Shown here: positions 25,674-33,506 of the stretch, in pieces
Layout: each line of letters begins with the position of its first letter
How positions within the stretch are numbered: the stretch's first letter is position 1
From: Treponema sp. UBA1226
Lineage (GTDB): Bacteria > Spirochaetota > Spirochaetia > Treponematales > Treponemataceae
Length of the DNA: 64,000 nt
Direction: 5' to 3'
Assembly: GCA_002309195.1 (NCBI GenBank)
Contig: DBWY01000003.1
Span: forward strand, 36,135 to 100,134
The notes under the pieces: model-generated
Told to the model about the DNA's origin: nothing
Seen by the model: the letters and a program-made list of their open reading frames with translations, nothing else
The model's database searches: none
Made by a program: the position numbers and the translations under genes

Positions 25674-26248
25674 ATAAATCCCCTTTCTTCGAGTTTTTCC
25701 TTTAATATCTTCTTCGCACGAAAAATATGCGATTTAATCGTGTTTACAGGAAGCCCCGTAATGCTGCTTATTTCTGCATGCGGAACATCATAAAAAAAGT
25801 ACATATCAAGGCAGATAGCATACTGCTCTGGAAGTTCTTTAATTGCTTCCCTTATAGCCTGCCCCGTAACCTTTCTTATCTGCACTTCTTCTGGCGTATC
25901 CGACGGATCCTGGAGAATAGATTCATCCGACAGCTGCACATATTCATCACGCCTGTTTACAGAATTTACTGCCGTATTGTACGCGATGCGTGTAAGCCAC
26001 GTCGAAAAAAGCGAATCTCCCCTGAATGTATCAAGTTTCGTATACGCTTTTAAAAACACTTCCTGAACAAAATCCTCTGTATCAGCAGCGTTTTTAAAAA
26101 ATCCCATGCCGATGGCAACGATTCTTTTTTTATACAGCGTCATAAGACGTGCAAAAGATTTCTGGTCGCCGTCAAGCGTTGATTTTACAAGTTCAGAGTC
26201 TCTTATTGAAATTGTTACATGTTCAATATCATTTCTCTGTCTTTGCAT
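25670..26248 (-). CDS. ECF-family RNA polymerase sigma factor
   Basis: A 192-residue group IV sigma-70 factor. Region 2 contains FARLMTLYKKRIVAIGMGFFKNAADTEDFVQEVFLKAY and STWLTRIAYN. Region 4 contains PEQYAICLDMYFFYDVPHAEISSITGLPVNTIKSHIFRAKK, which is the promoter -35 reading helix-turn-helix. It controls a small regulon that typically includes its own operon and envelope genes. The start lies inside the 3' end of the upstream membrane-protein gene (20-nt overlap) with a weak Shine-Dalgarno, consistent with coupling. An in-frame later start is possible but would remove conserved N-terminal residues. Close in pattern to RpoE/SigW types. Confidence 0.93.
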   Translation of the reverse strand: MQRQRNDIEHVTISIRDSELVKSTLDGDQKSFARLMTLYKKRIVAIGMGFFKNAADTEDFVQEVFLKAYTKLDTFRGDSLFSTWLTRIAYNTAVNSVNRRDEYVQLSDESILQDPSDTPEEVQIRKVTGQAIREAIKELPEQYAICLDMYFFYDVPHAEISSITGLPVNTIKSHIFRAKKILKEKLEERGFI

Positions 26249-26579
26249 CGTTCACTTTAAAAGATGGATTTACCTTAAAGAAAATCAAAAAACTTACACC
26301 GATTGCAAGAGGAATAAGCCCGCCAAGGAGAACATACGAAAATCCCTCAATGCATACAAACAGGACAGAAAGTATAAAGCCTACAGCTGTAAGCAGAAGT
26401 CCCGTTAAAAGCGAAAAAGTCTTAAAATCAAAGGAACTTACAGAATAAGTTCCAGTTTTGATGCGAAGCTTTACCTCATGGTGATGCCACAAAATGTAGA
26501 AAAATACTACGATTCCGCCGATAGCAATTCCTACAATCGGAATTATAGAAATAATGATCTGTGCAGTTGAATTGTCCAT
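26229..26579 (-). CDS. Small two- to three-helix membrane protein in the sigma operon
   Basis: A 116-residue membrane protein with a helix at about 5-28, a His-rich loop (HHHEVKLRIKTGTY), and two further helices (about 47-70 and 72-92). The start at 26579 has GGAGG eight bases upstream. It is close in layout to DUF6249-type proteins that accompany ECF sigma factors, but this is a by-eye impression. It overlaps the sigma gene by 20 nt. The His triplet next to the membrane could bind metal. Function unknown. Confidence 0.7.
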   Translation of the reverse strand: MDNSTAQIIISIIPIVGIAIGGIVVFFYILWHHHEVKLRIKTGTYSVSSFDFKTFSLLTGLLLTAVGFILSVLFVCIEGFSYVLLGGLIPLAIGVSFLIFFKVNPSFKVNDAKTEK

Positions 26580-26644
26580 GAATAAAACCTCCATCTTTAA
26601 GTGTCGATATAAATTAGACACTTTTTTTTACAACAGGTTGCAGA

Positions 26645-27127
26645 TTAATCTAAAAATATATAGTCATCAAAATAAACGGCTTCTATCTTGCCCAAAACAA
26701 GCTGCTCGTTTATAAGATTCTTTATATCTTCCTTTACTTTCTTTTCACCGTAAGAAAACAGCTCTTTCTGTGTTCTCGAAGCAAAATAACCTAATATGAT
26801 TGTGGAAATACTTTTTTTCTTCTGTACGAGTTCTTCATAGAACGCAGAGTCTGCATTTGAATATACAAACCATGGAGTTACAACAAGATTTGCACCGTTA
26901 GAAAATTCTTCTTTTTCCGGTTTTGTAAGCGCACGCAGAGTTCCAAATTCTTTAAACTCATTCTGCGTATTATCTTTTGAATTATTTTTTACCGTCTCCG
27001 GGTCTCCCCTGCGGTATGTGTTAAAGCTTGCTTTACCGGCGAGAAATGCTGTAAGAGTACAGAATAAAATAAGCGCGCCTAGTCCGCAGAGAACATACAC
27101 AAGAATTTCATTTATACTCTTTTTCAT
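26645..27127 (-). CDS. FliL-like membrane protein
   Basis: A 160-residue protein with one N-terminal membrane helix (about 9-31) and an extracytoplasmic C-terminal domain. The final segment EDIKNLINEQLVLGKIEAVYFDDYIFLD matches the end of FliL, the stator-associated flagellar protein. There is no conserved flagellar operon next to it, so it may be a paralogue used outside the flagellum, or a stator partner encoded apart. It is preceded by the LysM/M23 peptidase gene 18 bp away. Confidence is moderate because FliL is poorly conserved. Confidence 0.6.
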   Translation of the reverse strand: MKKSINEILVYVLCGLGALILFCTLTAFLAGKASFNTYRRGDPETVKNNSKDNTQNEFKEFGTLRALTKPEKEEFSNGANLVVTPWFVYSNADSAFYEELVQKKKSISTIILGYFASRTQKELFSYGEKKVKEDIKNLINEQLVLGKIEAVYFDDYIFLD

Positions 27128-27145
27128 CTCCCACCCCTTTTGTTT

Positions 27146-28195
27146 TTATCCCCAGAGATTATACGGGTTTACCATTCTTCCGTTTTTAAATACAGTAAAA
27201 TGACAGTGAGGTCCGGTACTCTGCCCCGTACTTCCTACATAACCGATTACATTATTCGTGTAGACATAACTTCCGACAGAATACTTTGTATTAAATGCCG
27301 ACATGTGTCCGTAAAGAGTTTTATATCCTGAGTGATGTCTGATGATTATGTAGTTTCCGTAAACGTTGCTGTAACCCTGCTGCACGATTGTTCCTTCCAT
27401 TGCAGCATAGATGTTTGTTCCTCTTGGACATGCCATGTCGATTCCACCGTGGAACTGTCTTCTGCTTGAGAAAGGACTCTTACGCCATCCAAAGTAAGAA
27501 GAAATTCTGTAATAACCGTGAATTGGTTTTCTGAAAAGATCACCATTGATTTCCTGGAGTGTAATTAAATCAAGTTCTGCTCCCGGAACAAAGATTGACT
27601 GGCCTGCAGAAAAAGAAGTATCAAGCGCAACGTGGTTTACGTTTGCAACATTTTCTGCATCAACTTCATATTTTTTTGCGATTGATTCAGCAGTTTCGCC
27701 GTCTGCCTTTACGCTGTATAAAATTCCATCGAGTGAAGGTATTTTAATATTCTGTCCGATCTGAATCGTTCTTGTTGCGCGGATTTTATTTACACTTATG
27801 AGTGTATCCTGTGACACTCCGTATTTTTCTGCGATGACACCAATCATGTCACCTTCTTTAATTCTGTATGAAATATAATAAAGCCCGCCGTCGATTAATT
27901 TTTTTTCTGCTTCTTCGAGGGCATAAATATCTTTTCTTGCTTCTTCTGCTTCTGCTTCAAGGGAAATTTCTTCTGCATCAGAATTTTCTGAACTTACTCC
28001 CGTTGCATTTTCTATTTTATCGAGAGTGTCATATTGAGGAACGGCAGATATTTCAAGTCCGCCCATACCATTGTCGCTTTCCATTTCTTTCTGTTCTTTG
28101 ATAGCCTTTGCACAATATGTTGCGCTTCCGGCAACAAAAGCTGCCACACAGAAACTTGCAGAAATTTTTAAAACTACTTCTCTTGTTTTTGTCAT
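27146..28195 (-). CDS. LysM-domain M23 family metallopeptidase
   Basis: A 349-residue exported cell-wall hydrolase or activator. It has an N-terminal helix (about 8-28), an acidic linker, two LysM motifs (about 107-152 and 158-203, binding peptidoglycan) and a C-terminal M23/LytM domain (about 235-349). Zinc ligands are intact: HGGID, then the catalytic-loop YGH, and GPHCHF. It should cleave peptide cross-links in the envelope, or regulate amidases as in NlpD/EnvC. AGGGA lies eight bases upstream of the ATG. It is first in a same-strand series with the FliL-like, sigma and anti-sigma genes, which suggests envelope remodelling under that sigma factor. Confidence 0.92.
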   Translation of the reverse strand: MTKTREVVLKISASFCVAAFVAGSATYCAKAIKEQKEMESDNGMGGLEISAVPQYDTLDKIENATGVSSENSDAEEISLEAEAEEARKDIYALEEAEKKLIDGGLYYISYRIKEGDMIGVIAEKYGVSQDTLISVNKIRATRTIQIGQNIKIPSLDGILYSVKADGETAESIAKKYEVDAENVANVNHVALDTSFSAGQSIFVPGAELDLITLQEINGDLFRKPIHGYYRISSYFGWRKSPFSSRRQFHGGIDMACPRGTNIYAAMEGTIVQQGYSNVYGNYIIIRHHSGYKTLYGHMSAFNTKYSVGSYVYTNNVIGYVGSTGQSTGPHCHFTVFKNGRMVNPYNLWG

Positions 28196-28258
28196 AAGTT
28201 TTCCCTAATTTTATTAATTCAGTAGAATCGAAAACTAAGGCTCTCCAGGCCTTATATT

Positions 28259-28861
28259 TTACCCTATTTTCTTGTTTATGCCAATCAAATAAGTCTCAAA
28301 TGACTCACGGCGGCATGCCTCAGGCTTAAAACCCTTTGCAGTCGTAAAAACCTCGCGCATCTTCCTTAAAAGCTGCTGCTGGTCTCCGTTCTGGAAAATC
28401 TTTACCGCAAAGTTTCCGCCTTTTTTAAGCATCGTTTCTGCATACCAGATGGCCATTTCTACCAGTCCCTGGCTTCGCGCAGTATCAACGGTGCGGTTTC
28501 CCGTGGTAAGGGGAGCTGCGTCACAGACAACAAGATCGTAAGGCCCGATTTCCTTGATTTTGTCCCTTATTGCTTTTTCGTTCAGGTCACCCTGAATAAA
28601 AGTAAGGTTATCGCCTTTTACGTCCTTTGCCAGCGGATTTAAGTCGCATGAAACGACCCTGCCCGTCCCTTCCATTTTTCGCAAAAGAAATGTAGTCCAG
28701 CTTCCTGGGCTTGCCCCGAGGTCCAATACGGTATAATTTTTTTTAATCATTCCGAATTTTTCATCAATTTCCTGAAGTTTATACACAGAACGTGCAGGAT
28801 ATCCTTCGGAAAATGCTTTTTTTGACCAGTAGTCTGGTTTTTCATAACTATTTGCCGGCAT
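28259..28861 (-). CDS. rlmE: 23S rRNA 2'-O-methyltransferase RlmE (FtsJ)
   Basis: A 200-residue Rossmann-fold methyltransferase that methylates the ribose of U2552 in 23S rRNA using S-adenosylmethionine. The SAM-binding motif is LDLGASPGSW. The K-D-K-E catalytic tetrad is visible as Lys in RSVYKLQE, Asp in VVCDAAP, Lys in NFAVKIFQ and Glu in RRESFETYL. Full family length. No Shine-Dalgarno is visible, and GATATT ends 6 nt before the ATG, so it might also be leaderless, though the -35 region is poor. Confidence 0.93.
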   Translation of the reverse strand: MPANSYEKPDYWSKKAFSEGYPARSVYKLQEIDEKFGMIKKNYTVLDLGASPGSWTTFLLRKMEGTGRVVSCDLNPLAKDVKGDNLTFIQGDLNEKAIRDKIKEIGPYDLVVCDAAPLTTGNRTVDTARSQGLVEMAIWYAETMLKKGGNFAVKIFQNGDQQQLLRKMREVFTTAKGFKPEACRRESFETYLIGINKKIG

Positions 28862-28910
28862 AGGTTAAATATCGGCAGAAATCCCCGTTTTTTTGAATAA
28901 ATTCTAAAAC

Positions 28911-28939
28911 TTGAGTTTTTATATGCGCCACTATATAAT
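28911..28939 (+). promoter_or_regulatory. Promoter of the prenyl synthase gene, predicted leaderless
   Basis: TTGAGT (28911-28916), 17-nt spacer, perfect TATAAT (28934-28939), 6 nt to ATG at 28946. No Shine-Dalgarno. Confidence 0.7.
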
Positions 28940-28945
28940 TAATTC

Positions 28946-30031
28946 ATGAAAACTGAACAGATTCGACTCGAAATAGAAAAAAATCTTAATGCCCTGCTGC
29001 CGGATAAAACTAACGATGCATGGAGCCGTACGATATTCGGAGAACTCCCGTCATCGGTAACAGAAAAACACATTTCACAGCTTTTAGAACCCTGTCGCTC
29101 GCTTGTAAGCCTCGGCGGGAAAAGATGGAGACCTGTTTTAAGCGTTTTGTGCTCCCAGATGGTTTTTGCTTCTAAAAACAAGGATAAAAGTCGGGACGAT
29201 GGCCCGCGGTCAGACGCAGAATGCTTTAAGCTTGCTCCACTTGTAGAATTTGTTCATACGGCAAGTCTCATTCATGATGACATCGAAGACGGCGCAGACA
29301 CACGCCGCGGAAAACCATGCGCACACATTACATACGGTCTTGATACAGCACTCAATGCAGGTTCATGGCTTTATTTTACCGCCGGCGCGGCTATCGAAAA
29401 GCTTGATATAAGCGACGAAAGAAAAAATCTTTATTATTCGCTATTCCTTACGGAACTGCGCCGTCTGCATCTCGGGCAGGCGATGGACATTTTCTGGCAC
29501 AGAAATCCGGAGCTTTTTCCTTCTATCGACGAATACCGTGCAATGGTTCAGAATAAAACAGGGACACTTTCATGCCTTGCAGTAATTACAGGTGTCGTAT
29601 CCGGTGGCGGAACAAAAGAGCAGGCCCTTAAGGCAGGAGAAATCGCAAGAGGAATCGGCGAAGGTTTTCAGATTCTGGATGATGTTCAGAATTTAACGAC
29701 GGGAAATCCGGGTAAAAAAAGAGGAGACGACATAGTAGAAGGCAAAAAAAGCCTTCCTGTCCTCATGCATATTCAGAAAAACCCTCAGGACAAGGAAAAG
29801 ATTTCTTCTTGCTTTTACAAAGCGCAAAAAGAAGGTATAATATCAGAGAGCGTCGAAGAATGCATTTCGATTCTTGAAAAAGGTGGATGCATAAAAGAAG
29901 CTTTCGAGAGAGGTCATTCTTTAGTAAAGCAGAAGAGCCTTGAGTTGGTTCAGCTTTTCGAAAAAGAACCGCTTTCAGAGAGTGCACTCGAAATCATAAA
30001 TCTTTTCGAGTCGATGCTACCAAAGATCTAA
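28946..30031 (+). CDS. Polyprenyl diphosphate synthase (trans type)
   Basis: A 361-residue isoprenoid chain-elongation enzyme that condenses isopentenyl diphosphate onto an allylic primer. The first Asp-rich motif is intact (LIHDDIEDGADTRRGKP). The second reads ILDDVQN, so the last Asp of the usual DDxxD is Asn. The lysine and GQAMD-type positions (LHLGQAMDIFW) are present. An extra insertion around KNKDKSRDDGPRSDAE (about 73-90) is unusual. Product length cannot be set from sequence; geranylgeranyl or longer is plausible. The start is an ATG placed 6 nt after a consensus promoter without Shine-Dalgarno. It is followed by the TPR gene 33 bp downstream. Confidence 0.9.
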   Translation: MKTEQIRLEIEKNLNALLPDKTNDAWSRTIFGELPSSVTEKHISQLLEPCRSLVSLGGKRWRPVLSVLCSQMVFASKNKDKSRDDGPRSDAECFKLAPLVEFVHTASLIHDDIEDGADTRRGKPCAHITYGLDTALNAGSWLYFTAGAAIEKLDISDERKNLYYSLFLTELRRLHLGQAMDIFWHRNPELFPSIDEYRAMVQNKTGTLSCLAVITGVVSGGGTKEQALKAGEIARGIGEGFQILDDVQNLTTGNPGKKRGDDIVEGKKSLPVLMHIQKNPQDKEKISSCFYKAQKEGIISESVEECISILEKGGCIKEAFERGHSLVKQKSLELVQLFEKEPLSESALEIINLFESMLPKI

Positions 30032-30064
30032 AAAAAATTTAAAAATAACACGGAGGTAAGTTTT

Positions 30065-30592
30065 ATGACAGAGCAGGCAGAATCATTAAACACCCAGGCA
30101 ATCAATCTTGCTCAGAACGGAGACTTTAAAGAAGCAATTGCTTGTTTTAAAAGAGCAATCGTCGTAGAAAAAGCAAATCATCTTTTATGGTTTAATCTCG
30201 GAGTTACATATCGTGATGCAGGAGAACTTTATTCTGCACGTGAATGTCTTTTAAAAGCCTATGATATAAATGCCACAGACAAAGATGTAATCGAAACTCT
30301 TGCACTCGTAAATCTTTCGATGCAGGATTATCAGGAAGCATTTGAGTTCTGCGTAATGGGTCTTGATTTATATCCGGTAGATGCACATCTCTGGAATACA
30401 CTCGGTGTAATATTTTTTAACCAGTCAGATTATTTAAATGCCGCAGATGCATTTGAACGTGCAATTACAATTAATCCTTATTACTATGATGCACTTTATA
30501 ATCTTCGCGACACATATGATGAACTCGGCAATACCGCCGGCAAGGCAGAGTGCAAGAGAAGAATGAGTGCAATTAAAAAACCGCAGGAATAG
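30065..30592 (+). CDS. TPR-repeat protein
   Basis: A 175-residue soluble protein made of four to five tetratricopeptide repeats: NLAQNGDFKEAIACFKRAI, LWFNLGVTYRDAGELYSARECLLKAY, and AYDINATDKD-type turns up to DALYNLRDTYDELGN. TPRs mediate protein binding. GGAGG lies upstream. It is located between the prenyl synthase and RseC-like genes and is only 3 bp from the latter, so the two are likely translationally coupled. The partner is unknown. Confidence 0.85.
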   Translation: MTEQAESLNTQAINLAQNGDFKEAIACFKRAIVVEKANHLLWFNLGVTYRDAGELYSARECLLKAYDINATDKDVIETLALVNLSMQDYQEAFEFCVMGLDLYPVDAHLWNTLGVIFFNQSDYLNAADAFERAITINPYYYDALYNLRDTYDELGNTAGKAECKRRMSAIKKPQE

Positions 30593-30595
30593 AAA

Positions 30596-31054
30596 ATGCA
30601 GAAAAATGCAATCGTAAGATATTTAAATAAAAAGGACTCAAAAAATAAAAATACTGTAATAGTAGAACCGATTGCATTTACAGAATGTGCTGCATGTCAT
30701 GAAAAATGTTCAAGAAAGGGTTATACAGTTCCGGCTGTAAACATACACAACTTTGATTTAAAAGAAGGTTCTCTTGTAATAATAAAGTCTTCAAAGGTTC
30801 AGGAAGCACTCGAAAGCATCATCTGTCTTTTGTTTCCGATTGCTTCTGCAATTCTTGGCTTCTGTCTTGCAAATCCGATTTATGGTTTAATAAAAAAAGG
30901 CGGTACACCCGGCACCGCCTGTCCAGAAGGATTAAAATCCCTCATCGTTCTTGTATTTTTCGTTCTTGCCTCTCTACTCGTTTACATACTTTCACGGGCA
31001 AGAAAACTTTTAATCTATCCTGAGATTACAGATGTTCTCGAGCAAGAGAACTGA
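30596..31054 (+). CDS. rseC: RseC/SoxR-reducing family membrane protein
   Basis: A 152-residue protein with the family pattern: N-terminal Cys cluster (CAACHEKCSRKG), then two membrane helices (about 75-100 and 118-138), then a short cytoplasmic tail. RseC relatives in proteobacteria affect SoxR reduction or RseB/RseA signalling; in spirochaetes the role is unknown, but a redox or iron-sulphur function is plausible from the Cys residues. It ends 29 bp inside the 3' end of the convergent cheB gene. Confidence 0.8.
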   Translation: MQKNAIVRYLNKKDSKNKNTVIVEPIAFTECAACHEKCSRKGYTVPAVNIHNFDLKEGSLVIIKSSKVQEALESIICLLFPIASAILGFCLANPIYGLIKKGGTPGTACPEGLKSLIVLVFFVLASLLVYILSRARKLLIYPEITDVLEQEN

Positions 31055-32243
31055 TTTCATCTGCCATCTTATCAAGTGAAATCTGCTCCTGTACGGCTCC
31101 AAGTTCGTATGCAACTTTAGGCATTCCATATACAATCGAAGATTTTTCATCCTGACCTATTGTCCATGCCCCCTGTGTTCTCATAGCTGCAAGCTGTGAA
31201 GCTCCGTCACGTCCCATACCAGTCATGATTACACCAAGCGCATTGTTTTTAAATCCATTCGCAATAGATTCAAAAAGAGCATCTGCAGAAGGACGATGAC
31301 CGTTTCTCTGTGGCTCCTGCGAAAGATGAATGCAGCTTCCGCTGAGTTTTCTTTCTACAGTCATGTGATAGTTACCAGGAGCAATGTAGACATTTCCGCC
31401 TTCTATCTGCTGACCGTCAACAGCTTCCTGAACTTTAAGAGGACAAATCTTATCAAGACTCATCGCAAACTCTTTTGTAAATCCTGCAGGCATATGCTGT
31501 ACTACAACAATAGGCTGCTTTAAATGCGGATCAATAAATTTAAATACTTCTCGAAGCGCATTTGGTCCACCTGTAGAAATACCGATTGCAATGATTTCAA
31601 TTTTTCCAGGATTTCTAACCGGAACAATTACAGAAGGTTCTTTCTTTTCCGGTGGATTCCATTCAAATTTTTTCTGAATAGGAACAAGTTTATCTGTAAT
31701 AGAATCGACATTCTGCTCGTGGAGCGCTTCGATTTTTTCTTTTTTCTGTTCAAGAACAAAGCGTTCTGCTTCGCGAAGCTTTATCTGTCGAACAAAGAAG
31801 TCAGGTTCATAAACATCCTTTCCGTGAAGAGCCGCATAAGAAAAACCGTACGAAGAAAGCAATTCCACAAGTCTGTCTGCAACAGAAGAAAGATCTGCAG
31901 TAACAGAACCGTTTGGCTTTGTAAGAAAGTCGCTTGCACCAAGTTCAAGCGCTTCCATAGTAACGGTTGCACCTTCTGTTGCGATACTCGAAAGAATGAT
32001 GACAGGAACATCAATATGACGTTTCTTTCTTTCCTTAAGAAACTCGATCCCGTTCATAACCGGCATTTCGATATCAAGTACAATTACATCCGGTTTAGAG
32101 TCTTCGATGCGTTCAAGGGCAATCTGTCCATTCATTGCTTTTGCACATACAGAAAGTCCCTGTGTGTTTTCGATAATTCTCGAAATGAGATTTCTCATCA
32201 ATGCAGAGTCGTCACATACGAGAACAGAAATATCTTCTTTCAT
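31026..32243 (-). CDS. cheB: Chemotaxis response regulator methylesterase CheB
   Basis: A 405-residue protein-glutamate methylesterase that demethylates chemoreceptors. The N-terminal receiver domain has the acidic pocket DD at 11-12 and phospho-acceptor Asp57 (IVLDIEMP). A linker of about 60 residues follows, with a helical charged segment longer than in E. coli CheB. The C-terminal methylesterase domain has the catalytic Ser in GISTGGPN, His in QHMPAGFT and Asp in TGMGRDGA. The 3' end overlaps rseC on the other strand. The cheR gene lies 22 bp upstream on the same strand, forming a cheR-cheB pair. Confidence 0.96.
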   Translation of the reverse strand: MKEDISVLVCDDSALMRNLISRIIENTQGLSVCAKAMNGQIALERIEDSKPDVIVLDIEMPVMNGIEFLKERKKRHIDVPVIILSSIATEGATVTMEALELGASDFLTKPNGSVTADLSSVADRLVELLSSYGFSYAALHGKDVYEPDFFVRQIKLREAERFVLEQKKEKIEALHEQNVDSITDKLVPIQKKFEWNPPEKKEPSVIVPVRNPGKIEIIAIGISTGGPNALREVFKFIDPHLKQPIVVVQHMPAGFTKEFAMSLDKICPLKVQEAVDGQQIEGGNVYIAPGNYHMTVERKLSGSCIHLSQEPQRNGHRPSADALFESIANGFKNNALGVIMTGMGRDGASQLAAMRTQGAWTIGQDEKSSIVYGMPKVAYELGAVQEQISLDKMADEISSLAREHL

Positions 32244-32264
32244 AATCTGATTCCACCCGATATT

Positions 32265-33083
32265 TTATTTTAAATTTTTTTGATATAAACAAGCCCACTC
32301 GGTCTTTAAAAATTCAAACTTCGTATCCATTCCAAACAAAGATTCCGAGTGACCGATAAACAGATATGAATGGTCTCCCAGGGCATCATAGAATTTATTG
32401 ACAACAGAAGTCTGAGCAGCTTCGTCAAAATAAATCAAAACGTTCCGGCAGAAGATTACATCAAGGTTTCTTGCTCCCGAATCGTTTTTAAGGTTGTGGT
32501 AGTCAAATTTTATTTTTTCCATCAGAGATTTGTTTACCTGATAGCCACCTTCGACCTTAGTAAAATATTTTGAAAGATAGTTTTCAGGGATTCCTGCAAT
32601 TCTTGCGTCAGGGTAAAAGCCCTGCTGTCCTACCATGAGCGATTTTAAAGAAAGATCAGAGGCTGTAATCTTAAAATCATACCCCGCAGGCAAAATTTCT
32701 GACAGTACCATTGCAATCGTATAAGGCTCTTCGCCTGTCGAACATCCGGCACTCCAGATTCTGATTGTTTTATCAGCCGTTTTTTTCTTTTCTTCGATTA
32801 CATGCGGAATTACATACTTTTCGAAGGCATCAAAATGCGGCTGATTCCTGAAAAATCTTGTCAAATTTGTTGTTACAGAGTCGAGAAGGAGTTTCATTTC
32901 ATCCTTACTCTCTGTAATAAGCTTGTAATAATCATGTACTGACTGTAAATTTTTCTCTCTCAGGCGTTCTTTTAACCTGCTATCAAGAATTGATCGATTG
33001 GTTTCTGAGAAAGTGATTCCGCTTTCATCGTAGATAACCTTTCGAAATAATTCAAAGTCAGCATCGTTTAAAACTTCTACCAT
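32265..33083 (-). CDS. cheR: Chemotaxis protein methyltransferase CheR
   Basis: A 272-residue S-adenosylmethionine-dependent methyltransferase that methylates chemoreceptor glutamates. CheR_N is at about 1-60, then the Rossmann domain with IWSAGCSTGEEPYTIAM (SAM motif) and DVIFCRNVLIYFD. The final GDHSYLFIGHSESL is a signature of the family. A TATAAT box (33097-33092) lies 8 nt before the ATG with no strong Shine-Dalgarno, although GGA is present just before the start, so translation may be partly leaderless. It lies upstream of cheB, so adaptation methylation is encoded as a unit. Confidence 0.96.
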   Translation of the reverse strand: MVEVLNDADFELFRKVIYDESGITFSETNRSILDSRLKERLREKNLQSVHDYYKLITESKDEMKLLLDSVTTNLTRFFRNQPHFDAFEKYVIPHVIEEKKKTADKTIRIWSAGCSTGEEPYTIAMVLSEILPAGYDFKITASDLSLKSLMVGQQGFYPDARIAGIPENYLSKYFTKVEGGYQVNKSLMEKIKFDYHNLKNDSGARNLDVIFCRNVLIYFDEAAQTSVVNKFYDALGDHSYLFIGHSESLFGMDTKFEFLKTEWACLYQKNLK

Positions 33084-33091
33084 AGTTATCC

Positions 33092-33120
33092 ATTATACAC
33101 TTGAGATTATAAAAAGTAAA
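33092..33120 (-). promoter_or_regulatory. Possible cheR promoter, short leader
   Basis: TATAAT (33097-33092) lies 8 nt before the ATG. A weak -35 box, TTTACT (33120-33115), is 17 nt upstream. A second TATAAT occurs about 20 nt further up, so the actual start of transcription is uncertain. Confidence 0.4.
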
Positions 33121-33133
33121 ACAATTTATATAC

Positions 33134-33286
33134 CTATTTGCAGAATGTGGTTATAGTAACTGTCCCGTTTGGAGTAATGCAGCTGATTTTCCACCCTTCC
33201 CTAATTATTTCCTTAATCTGCTTGTCTGCAACCTTGTCACCCGTCTTGCAGATGTAGGTTCTTACTTTCTGCTGAGTTTCTACCAT
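33134..33286 (-). CDS. 50-residue small protein, unrecognised
   Basis: A short open frame of 50 codons plus stop, with a textbook AAGGAGG placed 5-6 nt before its ATG. The product starts MVETQQKVRTYICK and ends TVTITTFCK. It has three Cys (positions 13, 36, 49), is basic, and alternates beta-type segments with a central helix-like DKQIKEIIREGW. No known family is recognised. It sits in the 420-bp gap between cheR and the divergent isomerase gene. The strong ribosome-binding site is the main reason to believe it is translated. Confidence 0.6.
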   Translation of the reverse strand: MVETQQKVRTYICKTGDKVADKQIKEIIREGWKISCITPNGTVTITTFCK

Positions 33287-33386
33287 AAGTTTGCCTCCTT
33301 TTTCAGGCTGAATTTACTCAATGCCCTGGATTTTTCTGTTAAATCTTCTTATATATTGACGGATTTTTTTAAATTTTCTTTAATAA

Positions 33387-33416
33387 TTGTCAAAGTATAT
33401 GATAATATGGTAGAAT
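33387..33416 (+). promoter_or_regulatory. Promoter upstream of the parvulin-type isomerase gene
   Basis: TTGTCA (33387-33392), an 18-nt spacer and TAGAAT (33411-33416) form a good sigma-70-type promoter with a leader of about 85 nt. An additional TTGACG-17-TTTAAT pair lies upstream at 33356-33384. Confidence 0.45.
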
Positions 33417-33506
33417 AATTTACTTTTATGGATTATCCCCTGAACCGGCACAAAACCGTTAGTTTATAGGATTTTCCTGATATTATACTAAAAGGATGTC
33501 TTTATT

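Noticed and set aside
31524..32273. Open frame of 249 codons on the plus strand opposite cheB
   Set aside because: Long but antisense to a clear cheB; Phe/Arg/Lys-rich and without family likeness or ribosome-binding site.
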